A stretch of 64,000 bases of DNA from Cycas panzhihuaensis. Lineage: Eukaryota; Cycadophyta. Position numbers and translations under genes: made by a program. Under the pieces are notes generated by a model that was not told the DNA's origin, did no database searches, and saw only the letters and a list, made by a program, of their open reading frames with translations. Below, in pieces: positions 23,148 to 35,817 of this stretch; position 1 is the first letter of the stretch, and the number at the start of each line of letters is the position of its first letter. Where the stretch lies: contig CM041465.1 in the NCBI GenBank assembly GCA_023213395.1, forward strand, positions 88,047,741 to 88,111,740, read 5' to 3'.

Positions 23148-23197
23148 TTTTTTTTATAAGGTCTAAATAAATTTTTTTTTTATAAGGTCTAAATAAA
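23146..23197 (-). repeat. duplicated 3' tail of LINE2 (two 26-bp units)
   Basis: Two exact units (23146-23171 and 23172-23197), each a run of ten T followed by ATAAGGTCTAAATAAA on the plus strand. On the LINE strand this is a 16-base end plus A10, twice. It probably arose by slippage or re-priming during target-primed reverse transcription. Confidence 0.85.
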
Positions 23198-23317
23198 TGG
23201 GGATTAAAAGGGGACCCCAACCCCTATACACAGTCTGCCAATATGGTACCATAGATCGGTCGTGACAAGCCCATGACCTCACTAAACAAAAAATTACATG
23301 CTAATCTTTGATGAATC

Positions 23318-26300
23318 TCAGCCTTCAACATTCTTTCTAGCTAGACCCACGATCTCTTTGGGAAACTCTATCTTCCAAACCTCAAATCTTCTAGATTGTA
23401 CCCCCCAGTTGGCCAACCTATCAGTAACCTTGTTCCCTTCCTTGTAAATGTGACACACCTGATAGTCTCTACTTTGAAGTACCAATTTCACATCATTGAT
23501 CATGGCACGATGCTGCTAATCTGACTCTACTTCCCCACTAATCAATTTAACCATATCTATTGAGTCTCCTTCCACTATAATTCTTGAGTATCCCTCTCTG
23601 AAGACAAGGTCCACATCTTTACACATTACTTTAATTTCTACCTTGTGGTTAGTCTAGATGCCATAGTAATCTACAAAGGCCCAAATTATCTTCCCCTCTT
23701 TATTTCTATAGATCTTACCTCCCCCAGCCTCACCGGAATTACCTTTGGAAGCCCCATCAAAGTTGACCTTTACCCAATCTTGTGGCGAGGGTCTTTAAAG
23801 CCCTTGCCTCGCCAGCATAGGCTTTACTTTAAAGTTCTTAATGCCCCAATTAGCAAGGACTTTTCTTTCATTGGGGGAGATAGTGACTTCCTATACTCCC
23901 TTGAGGTTCTCGTTCACGGTCACCAAGATGATCCCGAAGAGTCTTTGTTTATTCATTCTCCTATTTTGAAATATATGCTTATTCCTCTCTTTCCATATGC
24001 TCCACGCTAGCGTGGGTAAAGAAGGAGTCCACAAGGATCTCATAGTATTACTTCTAAAGGGGCAGACCCAAGCCACAACAAGATTCATAACCAAATCTGA
24101 GAGAATCCAATAAACCCTAAAGGCACTCCATAGCTTCGCTCACACCTCTCTAGTATAAGAACAGTGCAGGAAAAGATGATCCATAGAATCCTCCTCTTGT
24201 AGATAGAGGATACATCTATTAGCCAGGGAGAAACCTCTCTTCCTTAAGTTGTCAAGAGTAAGAATCTTATTCTTCAAACTCAGCCACAAAAAAATGGTAA
24301 TCATTAGGAGAAACCCCATGTTCCACACTCTGCCCATGAGCTTATTTTCAGAAAGGCCTCTTTTTGAAATTAAAGCAAGATAACTGGATTTGACCGTATA
24401 GATCCATGTCTTGGACCCTGGCTAAACTAAGGCATCCTCCTTTGGAAATCTGGGAACATACATCTTATTAAGCTCATTTTTAAGAGCAGTGATCTATTGC
24501 TCACGGTCTAGGGCGTGGGGGATTTCACCAAAATTTCTCCATGTTATCTCTTCTTCCCAGAAATCCAAAAAATCAGCCACTTCTATTCCATAGAGACTCA
24601 CATAATTTGCTTGCACAGAAGCAAAAGTAGGCCTACTCGATAGTTGGGTTTTGCCACACCGAGTATCCTTCCAGAAATCAATAGATTTCCCATCGCCCAA
24701 ACATCACTAGGCCTCGAAATCCAACATCTCCCTCATGCCTAGCAGATTCCTCCAGATACCTGAACCTTGGATACCGAGGAAAGTGAGCTTCAAAAATTGA
24801 TTACCCCTAAGGTAGTTCCTGGCCACTATCTTGCACCAAAGCCTCTCCTCCTTAATGGTTAGGCTCCACCCTAGTTTGGCTATTAGGGCCTTATTAAAAC
24901 TTGTCACGTCCTTAATGTTTAGGCCCCCCACCCACTTAGGGCAGTAAACTTTCTCCCAAGACACCAAATGAATTCTCTGCCTATCTTTACACCTATACCA
25001 AAAGAACCTTTTTTGGATAGACTCTGAGGCCTTTACCACCTTCCCAGGGCACCTAAATAGGGACATCATATATGTAGGGATACTTTGGAGAGATGCCAGC
25101 AATAATTAAAGTTTACCTACCTGACTTAATAGGGGCCCTTTCCAGCCAGCCAGTTTCCTTTGGACCCAACTAATGATTGGGTTTAATAAGTCCTTCTGCA
25201 TCCTGTCTACAAATAGGGGCATACCTAGGTACCAGGTTGGGAGAGCCCTAATAGGCATCTCCAGAATCTTGCTTATAACCCTTTGCATCATAATCAAAGT
25301 GTTCATAATGAAAATACTACTCTTCTCTAGGTTTACCTTCTAATTTGTAGTAATCTAAAATTTCTTTAGTTGGCCTTTAATAGACTTAGCTTCCTTTATG
25401 GAAGCCTTACTCAAGAAAATATTATCATCTACAAATTACCTGTGGACGATATTATCGACCCCCGAAGTGGGCTTTAGCCCAACTATCTTCTTGGATCTCC
25501 TCACTTCCTCCATGGACCTACTTAGTAATTCAGCTAGGATTAAATTCAAATAGGGGGCCAGAGGGTCCCTTTATCTAAGACCTCTCAATCTTGGGAAGAA
25601 ATTTGTAGATGACCCATTTAGAATGACTGAAAAGCTGGGCTTGGAGACACAACTCTCAATCTATTTCCTCTAGGAATCCCTAAAACCAAAGGCACTAATA
25701 CAATCAAGTAGACAGCCCCATGAGACCCAATCATAGGCCTTGGAGAGATCGATCTTAACAATCATACCTTGGTCTTTCCTATGAGAAGTTAAATGTGTCA
25801 TCTCATGAACCACTATGATACCATCAAGAATCTGTCTACCCTTGATGAAACCATCTTGGTTAGAACTTATGATGAAAGGAAGAATTTCCTTTAGCCTATT
25901 GGCCAAAATCTTAGCTAAAATTTTATACTTCACATTACAAAGGCTGATGGGCCTAAAATCTTCCATTTTTTTTTTCATCATCTTTCTTAGGGATTAACAC
26001 TAGGAAGGTAGCTTGCCACTCCCTGTAGATTCTATCGTTTTCAAAAAACTCCTTCACAGCCTCAAGGAAATCATCTTTAATAATATCCCAATACTCCTAA
26101 TAAAACCCCAGAGGAAAACCATCAGGACCTGGGGCTTTCTCGCTCTTCATACCAAACATTACTTTTTGCACCTCATCTAATGAGAAGGGGGCCTCCATAG
26201 CCTTATTGATGATAGAACCCATCTTTTTGGGTATCATGGCTAATGCTTCCCTTCTGACCTCCTCATCTAGGCATCCCGACTTATTATATAGATCCATGAA

Positions 26301-27510
26301 ATACTGCACTGCTACATGTTTTAAGTTGTCCTGCCCAATCTCCTCCCCATTCTTATTCAACAGTGTCTTGATGTGGTTATAAGCTCTATGTTTTACAGTC
26401 ACCATATGGAAAAATTTGGTGTTCCTATCCCCCTTTGCTAGCCACATGGCCCTCGACTTTTGCCTCCAAAATATTTCTTCCTTAATCAAGACTCCATCTA
26501 GAACAGAAAGAAGTCTTCTCTCTTCCTCGTCAAGGGGGACAGTTCTATTGTACTCCTAAATATGCACCTCTAGACTCTTTAGCTCTTCCAGGATCTTATT
26601 TTTCTTAATAGAGATATCCCCATGTGTGTTCTTATTCCACTCCTTAATCAGCATCTTGACCCGATTGAGTTTAATTGAAAACCTCCTCATGGCATAACCT
26701 TGAGCTAGAATGCTCCATCAATCTGATAGTAAATTGCACAAACCAGGGTCCTTAGTCCACATTAACTCAAAATGGAAGGGAGACCCCTTATGCCTCCTAG
26801 GCTTATCCCATCCCAAGGCCAATGGGGAATGATCTGGAATAGTCTTTGGTAAAGCTTCCAAACTGATATTACTTTGCTAGCTAAATTAGGCATAGTTAGC
26901 CATCGCTCGGTCCAATCTTACCTAGATGTGACTAGCACCCAGACTCTTGGTTGACCAAGTAAATTTGGGGCCTCTTAAGAGGGACATCCATCAGACCTCC
27001 CTTCTACATGAAGGTCCAAAGGTCCTCCATACCTTTAATCTATTCTATATAGCCCCCTCTTTTTTCCTTAGGGGATAGAGTTATATTAAAGTCCCTAGCA
27101 ATCAACTAGGGACCCACCCACTCCTTATGGGCCTCCAACAACCTATCCCATAAGTGTTTCCTCCCCTCTTATGACAGGGGGCCATAAACATTAGTGGCTA
27201 GCCACTGATAAGTAGAAAACTTACTAGTCATCCAACAGGATATGAAATGCTCCTTGATGAGGAAGGCCTTGTACTCCCACCCTCTGGGGTTTGAAAAGGT
27301 AGCTAGGCCGCCAGAGCCCCTAATCCCATCTAAGGTTGACCACTCAGAGTCCTTACATATTTTATTTTTGATGTTTACCTTGTTCTCCATTGATAGTTTA
27401 GTTTCTTGAAGCAAGAGAAAATCTAGCTTTAGTTGACTCTATAGTTCTCTAACCAATCTATATTTTGACGGGGCATTTATGCCCTGGATGTTCCAGGAGG
27501 CAAGCTTCAT
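23318..27510 (-). pseudogene. LINE2 ORF2 (endonuclease, RT, RNase H)
   Basis: ATG at 27510 opens MKLASWNIQGINAPSKYR, the EEP endonuclease. It continues with LLLQETKLS and NVYGPLS. RT runs from about 26490 (FWRQKSRAMWLAKGDRNTKF) through EKAPGPDGFPLGFY and FRPISLCNVKYKILAKILAN to SKAYDWVSWGCLLDC. The FVDD box is intact at 25435-25424, although the codon before it that is Gln in LINE1 is a stop. Then YLGMPLF and WKGPLLSQVGK (25306-25106), zf-RVT (24337-24140) and RNase H to 23318 (VEGDSIDMVK; KVTDRLANWG, final Asp kept). Stops are chiefly TAG/TAA. Not functional as a whole. Confidence 0.9.
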
Positions 27511-27544
27511 GATAACAACTACTGGCCCCTCCTCTCTTACCTCT

Positions 27545-28900
27545 TGCTTTTAGTTTTGGGCCCCTGCCTTAGACCTCTATCTCTTAGGGTACGTTGTGTC
27601 CCTTGATCTATCTGGAGCGCTGCCTCCCTCTCCCGCACCACCTTCAAAGAAGGCCTCCCTGGCCTCCTCTCGCTGCCAAAATCTGGCCCTCTTGGGTAAT
27701 AAACTTTCTTAACTACTTCCTGGTCCCCACATCTCTAGCCTTCCACACCTTCTCCACTTTCCTATACTCCTCAAGCCTCTATGAGATAGGTCCTTCTTCC
27801 TTTTGAAGAGGAAGCTCCTCAAGACTCTCTAGGATAAGCCCAACTTCCCCCTAAGGGGGAACCATATCCATATCCGACTGGAGGTCCACAGGCTGAGGCT
27901 GATAAGCATTTGGTTTAGAACTCAAATCCACCTCCCCTTCTTCAAAAAGGGTGTCTTCCTCTGCCAGATTTATTTCTTACCCCCTCTTAAAAGGATAGGC
28001 CCCAGACTAACCTCTAGGGCTTGGTGACATAGGTCCTCCTCCAGTCGGGGGTTCTTTTCCCTTATAACCTCATCAGGGCACCTAATAGTGACTCCTCGTT
28101 CCTCCTCCCTCTTTAGAGTTTCATTCCCACCTTGGTGAGCTGAGGGAAAGGGCTTTAGTTCTCCTGATCAGTTGTAGGGAAGGTGTCCAGCTCTCCTACA
28201 TTTTTGGCATCTTATATTTTCTAATTCGTACACCAGCTTTTGTTCTTTGTTCCACCCAACTCTCTCTATAATCATTGAATCTGGATGGGGCATATCAGTT
28301 CTAGCCAATGCACAGAACCTAGCATTGACCAATCTTCTCTTGTTCTTCGTGGTTGAGTCCACTGCCAAGAGGGGACCAATAATTTTTGTGATTCCTTTAA
28401 TAATGTCAAGATCCCATGTAACAAGAGGGAGACTCGGTAATTGAACCCACAAGGGGATTTGCTTTATGGAACCTTTAGATGGATCAAATTTGGGGTGTTA
28501 TTTCTCCATTAACACCACCTTCTTACTCATCATTTAGGGAGATTTTAATAAGATGTTAACCATATCCTCATGACAGGAAAACTTAAAAAGAATACACCCT
28601 CTTGGTAGTGCAATGACCTCTACTGAGCCTTTCAACTTCTAGTGTTAGTTGACCCATTTCCTAATTGGGTCCATGCTTGGCCTTGGGCCTAAGAAACGTC
28701 CCACTAAACTGTTCCCCTAGAATTTTTCTAGCCTCTTTGACAATCATTTTAGGACTAGGATTTTTATCTTCTCATCTTCTAAGATAGGGTTTATGTCAAA
28801 TGTTTCTGTACCTTCATTACTCAAGGTGTCAAGGTATGATTTCTTCCCTGAGGGAGTATGGGTTTGGTTGAAAGAAGTTTGATAATCTGGCTAATTAATA
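27545..28900 (-). pseudogene. LINE2 ORF1 (DUF4283 / zinc knuckle)
   Basis: Opens near 28870 with SGKKSYLDTLSNEG, matching LINE1. The DUF4283 core follows (PRGCILFKF, then LLKSP and a stop). The best segment, 28452-28168, reads WVQLPSLPLVTWDLDIIKGI, then NARFCALAR, KLVYELENI and the knuckle start CQKCRRAGH. The C-terminal part to 27545 is low-complexity and polar. LINE1 has the same residue order, so the two ORF1 copies can be aligned directly. Confidence 0.82.
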
Positions 28901-29413
28901 TGAAATTCCATAGCTTATTCCATACAGAAACTAGTGAAGCATTTGATCTCACTAATTTCAAAGTCCCTTCTATCTTCTGCCAGCTGTGCCTTGCTAAACC
29001 TGAGTCCTTGGGTTGTTTCCTCCTTCACATCTGTCTATCTTCCTATTAACAAAAGTGATCACTCATTTCTATAATATCCATGAGAACCTGCTCTGAACTC
29101 TGATGGATATGGCCACAGGATGCCACCCTAATCTATCTTAGATGTGCCTTATCCTTCTCGCTTGAAACCCAGGGAATGCAAGGCCCAAATCCTCCTACAC
29201 ATAGAGACCATCGCCCCACTAGAGCTTGATGTCATCTTAGCATAGGGGCCATATCTAGAGCTTGCTCATCCTCCTGCTTTTGGCCAAAGCTGTGTAGGTA
29301 ATGACACTGTCACTCTGGGAAGCTATGTAGGTATGCCGCCTCCTTCGATACCACAAGAAAGGCTAACCAAACTAGGCCTATTCGCGTCATCCTCACGTTC
29401 AATCCTATCCTCA
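28901..29413 (-). other. LINE2 5' untranslated region
   Basis: No domain. It ends at the target duplication 29414-29429. It looks only weakly similar to LINE1's 5' region by eye. Confidence 0.55.
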
Positions 29414-29429
29414 ATAAAATGATGTAATT
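29414..29429. repeat. LINE2 target-site duplication, right
   Basis: ATAAAATGATGTAATT, partner of 23132-23147. Confidence 0.82.
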
Positions 29430-30832
29430 AACTCAACAAATTAATAAATAATTAAAATCACATTAAATTAAATTTAAAAAGTTGAGAAAATTATAAAGAA
29501 ATTTGATAAATTAAAGTATGTACCTATACTTACCTAATCATGGTCAGTTCTGTTGACTTTGATCAAAGTTTTTCCAATCAAAGTGTCTTTAGAAATAGTC
29601 GAGTGACCAGTCAATTAAAGGCACCTGAGTCAAGATTCCAACACAACTTTTTGAAATTGAATTCTAACTTCGAGCAATGAAGTTATGCCAAAAAGAGTAT
29701 GGGTAACCCTTTTGAAATTTAGGGGGGGCTAAAAATTAAGGGGTTAAGCCCTTTTTATAATTAGAATAGGCTTATATGAAATGGAAAAGTGATCGATAGC
29801 TAGCAAGATAAGGGGGCTACGAACCTAAAATATAAAAAAAATTAGATTTAAATGTTTTTGAAATTGTAAAAACATTTTACCAAGTTAAATAAATATTTCA
29901 TGTCTGATTAACCACAAAAGCATATCAAATTAATAAAATATTTTAATTAATATTAGGGTTTTGAACCCTAATTTTGTAAATTTTATGGCTGTGTATTTTT
30001 ATAATTAAATTTTTACATTTTAAGCTTGAAAATAGGGTCATAATATCTGCATGATAATGGAGATCCCTACGTACATCTTAAATCTATGTAAGATATTCTA
30101 CTTGAGCATATTTATATGATGATACCATGTGTAGAAGATTTCATTCTTCAAAATGTTAGCATTTATGTAATTCAATCGATGAGATCTTTAGATGATATTT
30201 TTCATAATCTGTGGCTATGTATGCATATAGGGTGATGAGGATTCACCGATGTTTTCTATCAAACCTCTCTTCATATGTGTTTAGTTACTCTATGACTTTG
30301 TTGATCATTTCTTTTTTAAGATTGTGTTGAAGGAGAGCAACAACTATTGCATTTTCTATGGCTTTATTGTTATGGCATGTTTATGCTCCATTCATCTGCA
30401 TTGTCTATGTTTGGATTTCAACTACGTATGACCACTATCCTCTTCTTCGTCGATTACTTCAAATTCAAACCTAGAACAGGCCTTTACAGTGACTTCTTTT
30501 GCCTTCAATGATGTATCAATAGCAAAGTATGTACGTAAGTCTTCATTTGTAATAGTACATGAGGTTTGTCAGTTATCCTTGTAGGAAACATGTTGAGGCA
30601 TATTATACTATGAAGACGTAACCACTGGAAGTTCTTATTGGTAATACCCCTAAGAAGGGAGGTAACCCAAATTAAAGAGATCTAAGTAATGTACCTTTGT
30701 GGAGGATAACCTTGAGAATATATGTAAGGAAGCTATTATGGTACCAGATATCTTAGTACAAGATTGGGCTACCCTAATAATGGCATGGGAATTCTGGTGG
30801 CAACAAGCATTCATGAACTAGCTTCTAAACCT
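29430..30832 (-). other. copia A leader, primer-proximal part
   Basis: About 1.4 kb without recognisable coding potential between LINE2 and the copia A primer site. By position it is the untranslated leader upstream of gag. Confidence 0.65.
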
Positions 30833-30844
30833 GCTCTAATACCA
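30833..30844 (-). other. tRNA-iMet primer binding site of copia A
   Basis: Minus strand TGGTATTAGAGC, one C-to-T change from TGGTATCAGAGC, directly abutting the 5' LTR end at 30845. Confidence 0.88.
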
Positions 30845-31212
30845 TATTATAGAGAGGTTAATATTGTACAAATAGTAATTAATCATAGGTATAAATATCT
30901 AGATTATTATTACACTAGATTGATAGGTGGAAAACCCTTATAGGGGAAGAAAAACCACCTCTATAATATATTATTTAATTAATAATAAAATCAAAATACA
31001 TTGGTATACATTGAGGATCTCATCCTCTCTCTTTGAAGATCAACCCCACTAGGATACTCCATAGCCTCAAGATTCTCAATTAATTAATTCAAGAAAAGTT
31101 CATTGAATAGACAATGATCCATCTAATTTTTTTAATAAATGGTAATTAAATATATAACATAAAGTTATAAAAGATAACATTATAACATTAATATAAAGTG
31201 TTATTTCTAACA
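30845..31212 (-). repeat. 5' LTR of copia A
   Basis: Minus strand starts TGTTAGAAATAACAC at 31212. It aligns with 6016-6413, including the block AATAAAATCAAAATACATTG (plus strand). It is followed outside by CTTTA, partner of CCTTA at 6011-6015. Confidence 0.88.
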
Positions 31213-31439
31213 CTTTATAAAGTATCAATGTCCCCCAACCTTTAGATCTTCAGTCTGATGCTTTCCTAACAAAGCCATCCTTATAGACATTATAATATTT
31301 ATGTTTGAACATTTAAATTAGCCATAGCTCTAACAATATTCCCCAACTGCAATCAAGACCCAAAGGATCTGCGTAACTCAGGTAGACAACTGAAAAAGGA
31401 AAAATAATGAGATTTGGATGTAATCTCTCTCATGGATGA

Positions 31440-31481
<42 letters not shown>

Positions 31482-32708
31482 TAATATTCAAAGACTACAT
31501 TAAAATGCACTGACTACATAATTTTTTTTGTAAACACTTATATTTTGTAGCCAGATGTCTTTAATATTTGAATGTTCATATGGCCACTAATTTATCTCTC
31601 TTTTTGACACATTGATTTTAATAATTATTTCAACTTCTGCATCTTCTATAAAAAGATTTTGATAATATATATTTATATAATGTAATATTATGGCTTCATA
31701 TTTGAAATATATGTTTACACAACATACATTAAATTGGTAGCTACTATGAAACATGAAATTTTATGCATATGTGATTGTGTAGTTTCTAGTTTCACTTTTT
31801 TTTATTTTTTATAGGATTAGGTGAGAACATTTACTACTCACTATCTTCATTTAAAGTCATCCATTTTCATGATATCTTTTTCTTTTGATCAGACTGCTCT
31901 CTGCTTAGGGGCAGCTAATATACTATTGATTAATTGTTTAAGCTCATGTGAATGTATTAAATTATTTAAATTTATTTTCATTATTTAATGGCCCCCTGTC
32001 TTACAGCCAAACAAGTCACATGTAATAGGTAAGGTGACCAGGAATTAGTTTTCCAAAATGTGCAAAGTTATTTTTTAAAGTTATTAAAAAACAAGACTTA
32101 TCTCTACTTTGATGATCACAATTTTCACTAGCTAAGTCAAAAGTTTGTTTTATTAACTTCAGATCATAGTTCATTTTCACCCAGTTGAAATGAGTGGCTA
32201 TACGACTATATTTCATTTCAGTTTGATGTACTTTTTAATAGTTCAAGTTGATACAAATTTTATTTGAGCCTTATATGTTAAAAGGTTTATTTTTTTGTAA
32301 ACATTTTAATGCATATCTTGACTATTTGATATCAAAATTTAGTCTTATCTAAAGTGTTAGATTTTATTTTCTATCCTCTATTAAGTGGTTAAGACTTCAA
32401 AATTTTTTTGAGTCATCTTATGTAACTTTTTTTATGCTCAAAAGTAGCACTATTGAAGGGATTTCTACATGATGTCCCTTATATGAACTAGTCAAAATTC
32501 AATTTGTAAGCTCCTACTAATACAAAATATTATTTTTGACGTGGTTGAAGTCCTGATTAAGACATGTATCCAAGTTCCAGAGGTGAAGTAGGATACATCT
32601 TATTATTTTTGAGTGGCTTCTTTTATAGTCTTTTTAGTGCTTTGATTATACTTTATTTTTAAGCATTTCATATTTCAAAAAGTTACTTTTTAAGGTAATC
32701 TTATTTAT
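31213..32708 (+). other. copia B leader, part 2
   Basis: AT-rich DNA without domains between the copia A insertion and copia B gag. It contains the CT microsatellite at 31442-31480. It is assigned to copia B only because both flanks belong to that element. Confidence 0.5.
31442..31480 (+). repeat. (CT)n microsatellite
   Basis: An uninterrupted run of about 19 CT units. The lack of interruptions in otherwise decayed sequence suggests it is still changing length. Confidence 0.95.
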
Positions 32709-35700
32709 TATGGAATCAAATATTGGAAATGTTATGCTGTCAAATTTTGATGGCATAAATTTTCTTAATTAGACTAGACATATAAAGTCAATCTTCATTG
32801 CTAATGACATGTGGGAACTTGTTGATATAGGTTATAGATTGCTTGATGAAGATGCCATGGAAAATGAGAATAAATGCTTCAAGGAGAATAAAAAGAAGGA
32901 TAATGAGGCACTTGCACTCATCGTTTTCATATTAGAGGATCATATCTTCCCAAGGGTTAGAGAAGTTATAATATCAAAGGAGGCTTGGGATGAACTCAAT
33001 ACGATATATAGAGTGAATTCATCTAAGCTTTAAATCTTAAGAAGTAGATTTGAAAATCTAAGGATGATAACTCATGAAGACGAAGTTAATGATTTTATTA
33101 CTAAGTCTAAGGCTTAGTTGACTAGATGAGATCCTTATGAGAAATTATTAGTGAACAAAGAGTAGTTAAAAAAATTTTAAGGTGTGTATGTAATATCAAG
33201 TATTTTGAGATGGTGGCCACTAATATAGAAGTTTCTAAGGACCTTATCACCCTCAAAATAGATCAATTAAGTGTTATGCTTCTAGTAGTTAAAGAAAAGA
33301 AAGGAGGAGGTGAATCCCTTGAGTATACTTTTACCACTAAGGCAAAAATTAGACCCAACTATCAAGGACAAAGTTTTAGGGGTGGAGGTCAATTCCTTAG
33401 AGGTAGAGGCCAACCAAGAAACTAGTTTTAAAGACAAGGTCAAGGTTTCCAAGGTTATCACCAAGGAATTAAGCATAAGGACAAGGCAAGTATTAAGGAC
33501 AAGACCCAAATGAATTTTATCAAGGGAAAGACCAATAGTAAAGTCAAAGGTACTTTCAAGGCCAAGATCATGGCCAAAACTATGGACCTTAAAGAAGTGG
33601 AAGAGGTCAAGGTCTTAGGGGGAGAAACCGAGGACAAAGAGATAGGAGTCTTATTGCCATAAGAATAGTCATTTAGAAGAAAGTTTTTTTGCAAAAAGTT
33701 CAAGTTCACAAAGGGGAACAAATAATACAATTATGGAGAAAAGATAAAATGATAGATTATTTCTGTCAAGCCTAATGACCAATGAAGAAGAAGACAACTA
33801 GTATATTGATTCAAGGTGTTTCACATATATGACACATAAGGAAGAGTGGTTTAAGGAGTTAGATAACTCCAAGAAAAGTAAAATTATATTTTGGGACAAC
33901 ACCACTTAGATAGCTATTAGAAAAGGAAATGTATCCATAATAACTAATTTTAGAGAATGTAAGAGTATACACTATGTACTTCATGTTTCAACACTCATAA
34001 AGAATTTACTTTCAGTGGGTTAAATGATGGAACTGAAATATATAGTGGTTTTTAATAATGAGGAATATACTATCAAGGATAAATTAAGAAACGAGGTAGT
34101 TGTAATTAAAGGCCAAATGACTAGTAATAGGTTATTCAAACTAGTCATACACACAACATATTACTATACCTTAAAGATATTAATAAATATGGATAGTAAA
34201 TCATGGAATGAAAGATTTGGCTATGTAAATTATAATAATTTATCCTTAATGAAAATAATGGATATGGTAATTAGACTTCTTGTTATTGAACCTAACAAGA
34301 AATTTTGTGAAGGTGTATACTTAGAAAGCAATAAAGGGAAGGATTTTCTAATGAAAGTTATACATCCAATTGGCCCCTTTAATTGATTTATGCAGATCTA
34401 TATGGTCTAATGAATGTTCCCTCACTTGGAGGAGCTAAGTATTTTACAACATTTATTGACGACTTCATAAGGATGACATGGATCTATTTCATCAAATTTA
34501 AATTAGATGCTCTTCAATGTTTTATGGACTTTAAAGCTTTGGTAGAAAGGCAAAGTGGATTTAGAATTCTAACCATTAGATCAGACAATAGGAGAGAACT
34601 CATCTTAAATAAGTTTAAGGCTTATTATAATTATTGTGGCATGAGAAAGTAGCTCACCAATCCTTATATCCTATAATAAAATCATATTGCTAAAAGAAAG
34701 AACACAACAATTACAGAAATGGTAAGGAGTATGCTTAAATATAAGCATCTTGGAAATAAATTTTAGGTAGAAGTTATACACAGAGCTATTTGTGTGTTGA
34801 ACAAGTGTACCGCTAAGGCAGTTAGGTGGGTGATACTAGAAGAAGCTTGGATAGGTTATAAGACAGGCATTAAACACTTAAGGATTTTTAGGTACATAGC
34901 TTATGCACATGTTCTAGATTAAAGGAGAATTGAGTTAGGTGATAAGAGTATCAAATATATTTTTATAGGATGTAGTGACTCCTCTAAATCCTATAAACTC
35001 TATGATCTAAAAGGTAAAAGGATAATTATAAGCAAGGATGTCATATTTAAAGAAGATCATTTTTATCAAGAAGAAATGATTAAAAAAGATAGAAAAAGGG
35101 ATCATAGTTGAAGTAGAATCAAATCTTAAGTGTACAAATATACCTAACCTAAATGAAGTAGGACCCTCTACTTTAAATCAAAAGGTCCCTAAGTGGATAT
35201 AAAGGGAACATGACCTTTCAAACATTTTGGATACTGACTTTGAGAGAAGGACTACAAGATCTTAAAGGGTGAATTTTCTATTAATGACTGAGGTTATGAA
35301 GTCTAATAAGCCTTATAACTTTGAAGAGGCTAATACTCAGGATGAATAGAAGTAAGCAAGAAAAAAAGAGTATAATGCCTTAGTGAAAAATGATACATGG
35401 GAGTTAGTAGATCTTCCATTTAACAAAAATGCTATTGGGACTAAATGGATCTATAATAGCAAGAATAAGCCAGATGGAACAATTGACAAGTATAAATCAA
35501 CTGTAATAAGAGCATACAAAATAGTTTGACTTAGAAGGTTATTATAGGATTTGTAGGAGGTTTAGGTTGGTCCCACTCATATGCTTTGTGATAATCAAAG
35601 TATAATTTAGATAACTTAGAATCTAGTGTTTTATGGTAGGATAAAGCACATTGAAATACAACATCACTTTATAAGAGAACTGGTACAGCAAGGCAAGCTT

Positions 35701-35817
35701 AAATTAGTCTATTATAGCATAGAAGAATAAGTGGCAGATATATTCACAAATGCACTTGGCAAGATAAGGTTTATCAAATTTAGAGATAAACTTGGAGTCT
35801 TCCTAAATAAGTATTAT
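32709..35817 (+). pseudogene. copia B gag-pol remnant with RT deleted
   Basis: ATG at 32709 starts a UBN2-type Gag (MESNIGNVMLSNFDGINF; NDMWELVDIGY; KEAWDELNTIY). Protease near 33800 reads YIDSRCFTYMT (the usual motif is DSGCSxHMT). Pre-integrase SWNERFGYVNYNNLSLM is near 34200. Integrase from 34380 has YADLYGLM and IRSDNRREL, with Asp kept. Linker-to-RT WELVDLPFNKNAIGTKWIY and DKYKS are near 35400-35500. Within a few tens of bases it jumps to the RNase H tail (RIKHIEIQHHFIREL, then VADIFTNALGK). The RT palm including YVDD is gone, roughly 1 kb or more. Confidence 0.86.

Larger units (their letters stand above)
23148..29413 (-). mobile_element. LINE2: L1-like element, minus strand, nearly full length
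   Basis: Same family as LINE1 in opposite orientation, about 6.27 kb. From 29413 it carries a 5' UTR, ORF1 (DUF4283 plus knuckle), ORF2 (endonuclease, RT, zf-RVT, RNase H) and an A-rich tail. A 16-bp target duplication with one mismatch flanks it. Several ORF2 segments stay open for 100 codons or more, so it is somewhat better preserved than LINE1, but stops break every domain. Its 3' end faces the 3' end of LINE1 across about 240 bp. Confidence 0.92.
6016..31212 (-). mobile_element. Ty1/copia element A (minus strand), split by two LINEs
   Basis: The 5' LTR is at 31212-30845 and the primer site at 30844-30833. Leader pieces lie at 30832-29430, 23147-22920 and 11338 downward. Gag and pol run from about 11250 to 6430, then a polypurine tract and the 3' LTR at 6413-6016. 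LINE1 and LINE2 sit in the leader and each is bounded by its own target duplication. Removing them joins the parts into an element of about 7.4 kb. The LTRs (398 and 368 bp) align well apart from short gaps. The element is inserted in the leader of copia B in the opposite orientation. Confidence 0.86.
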
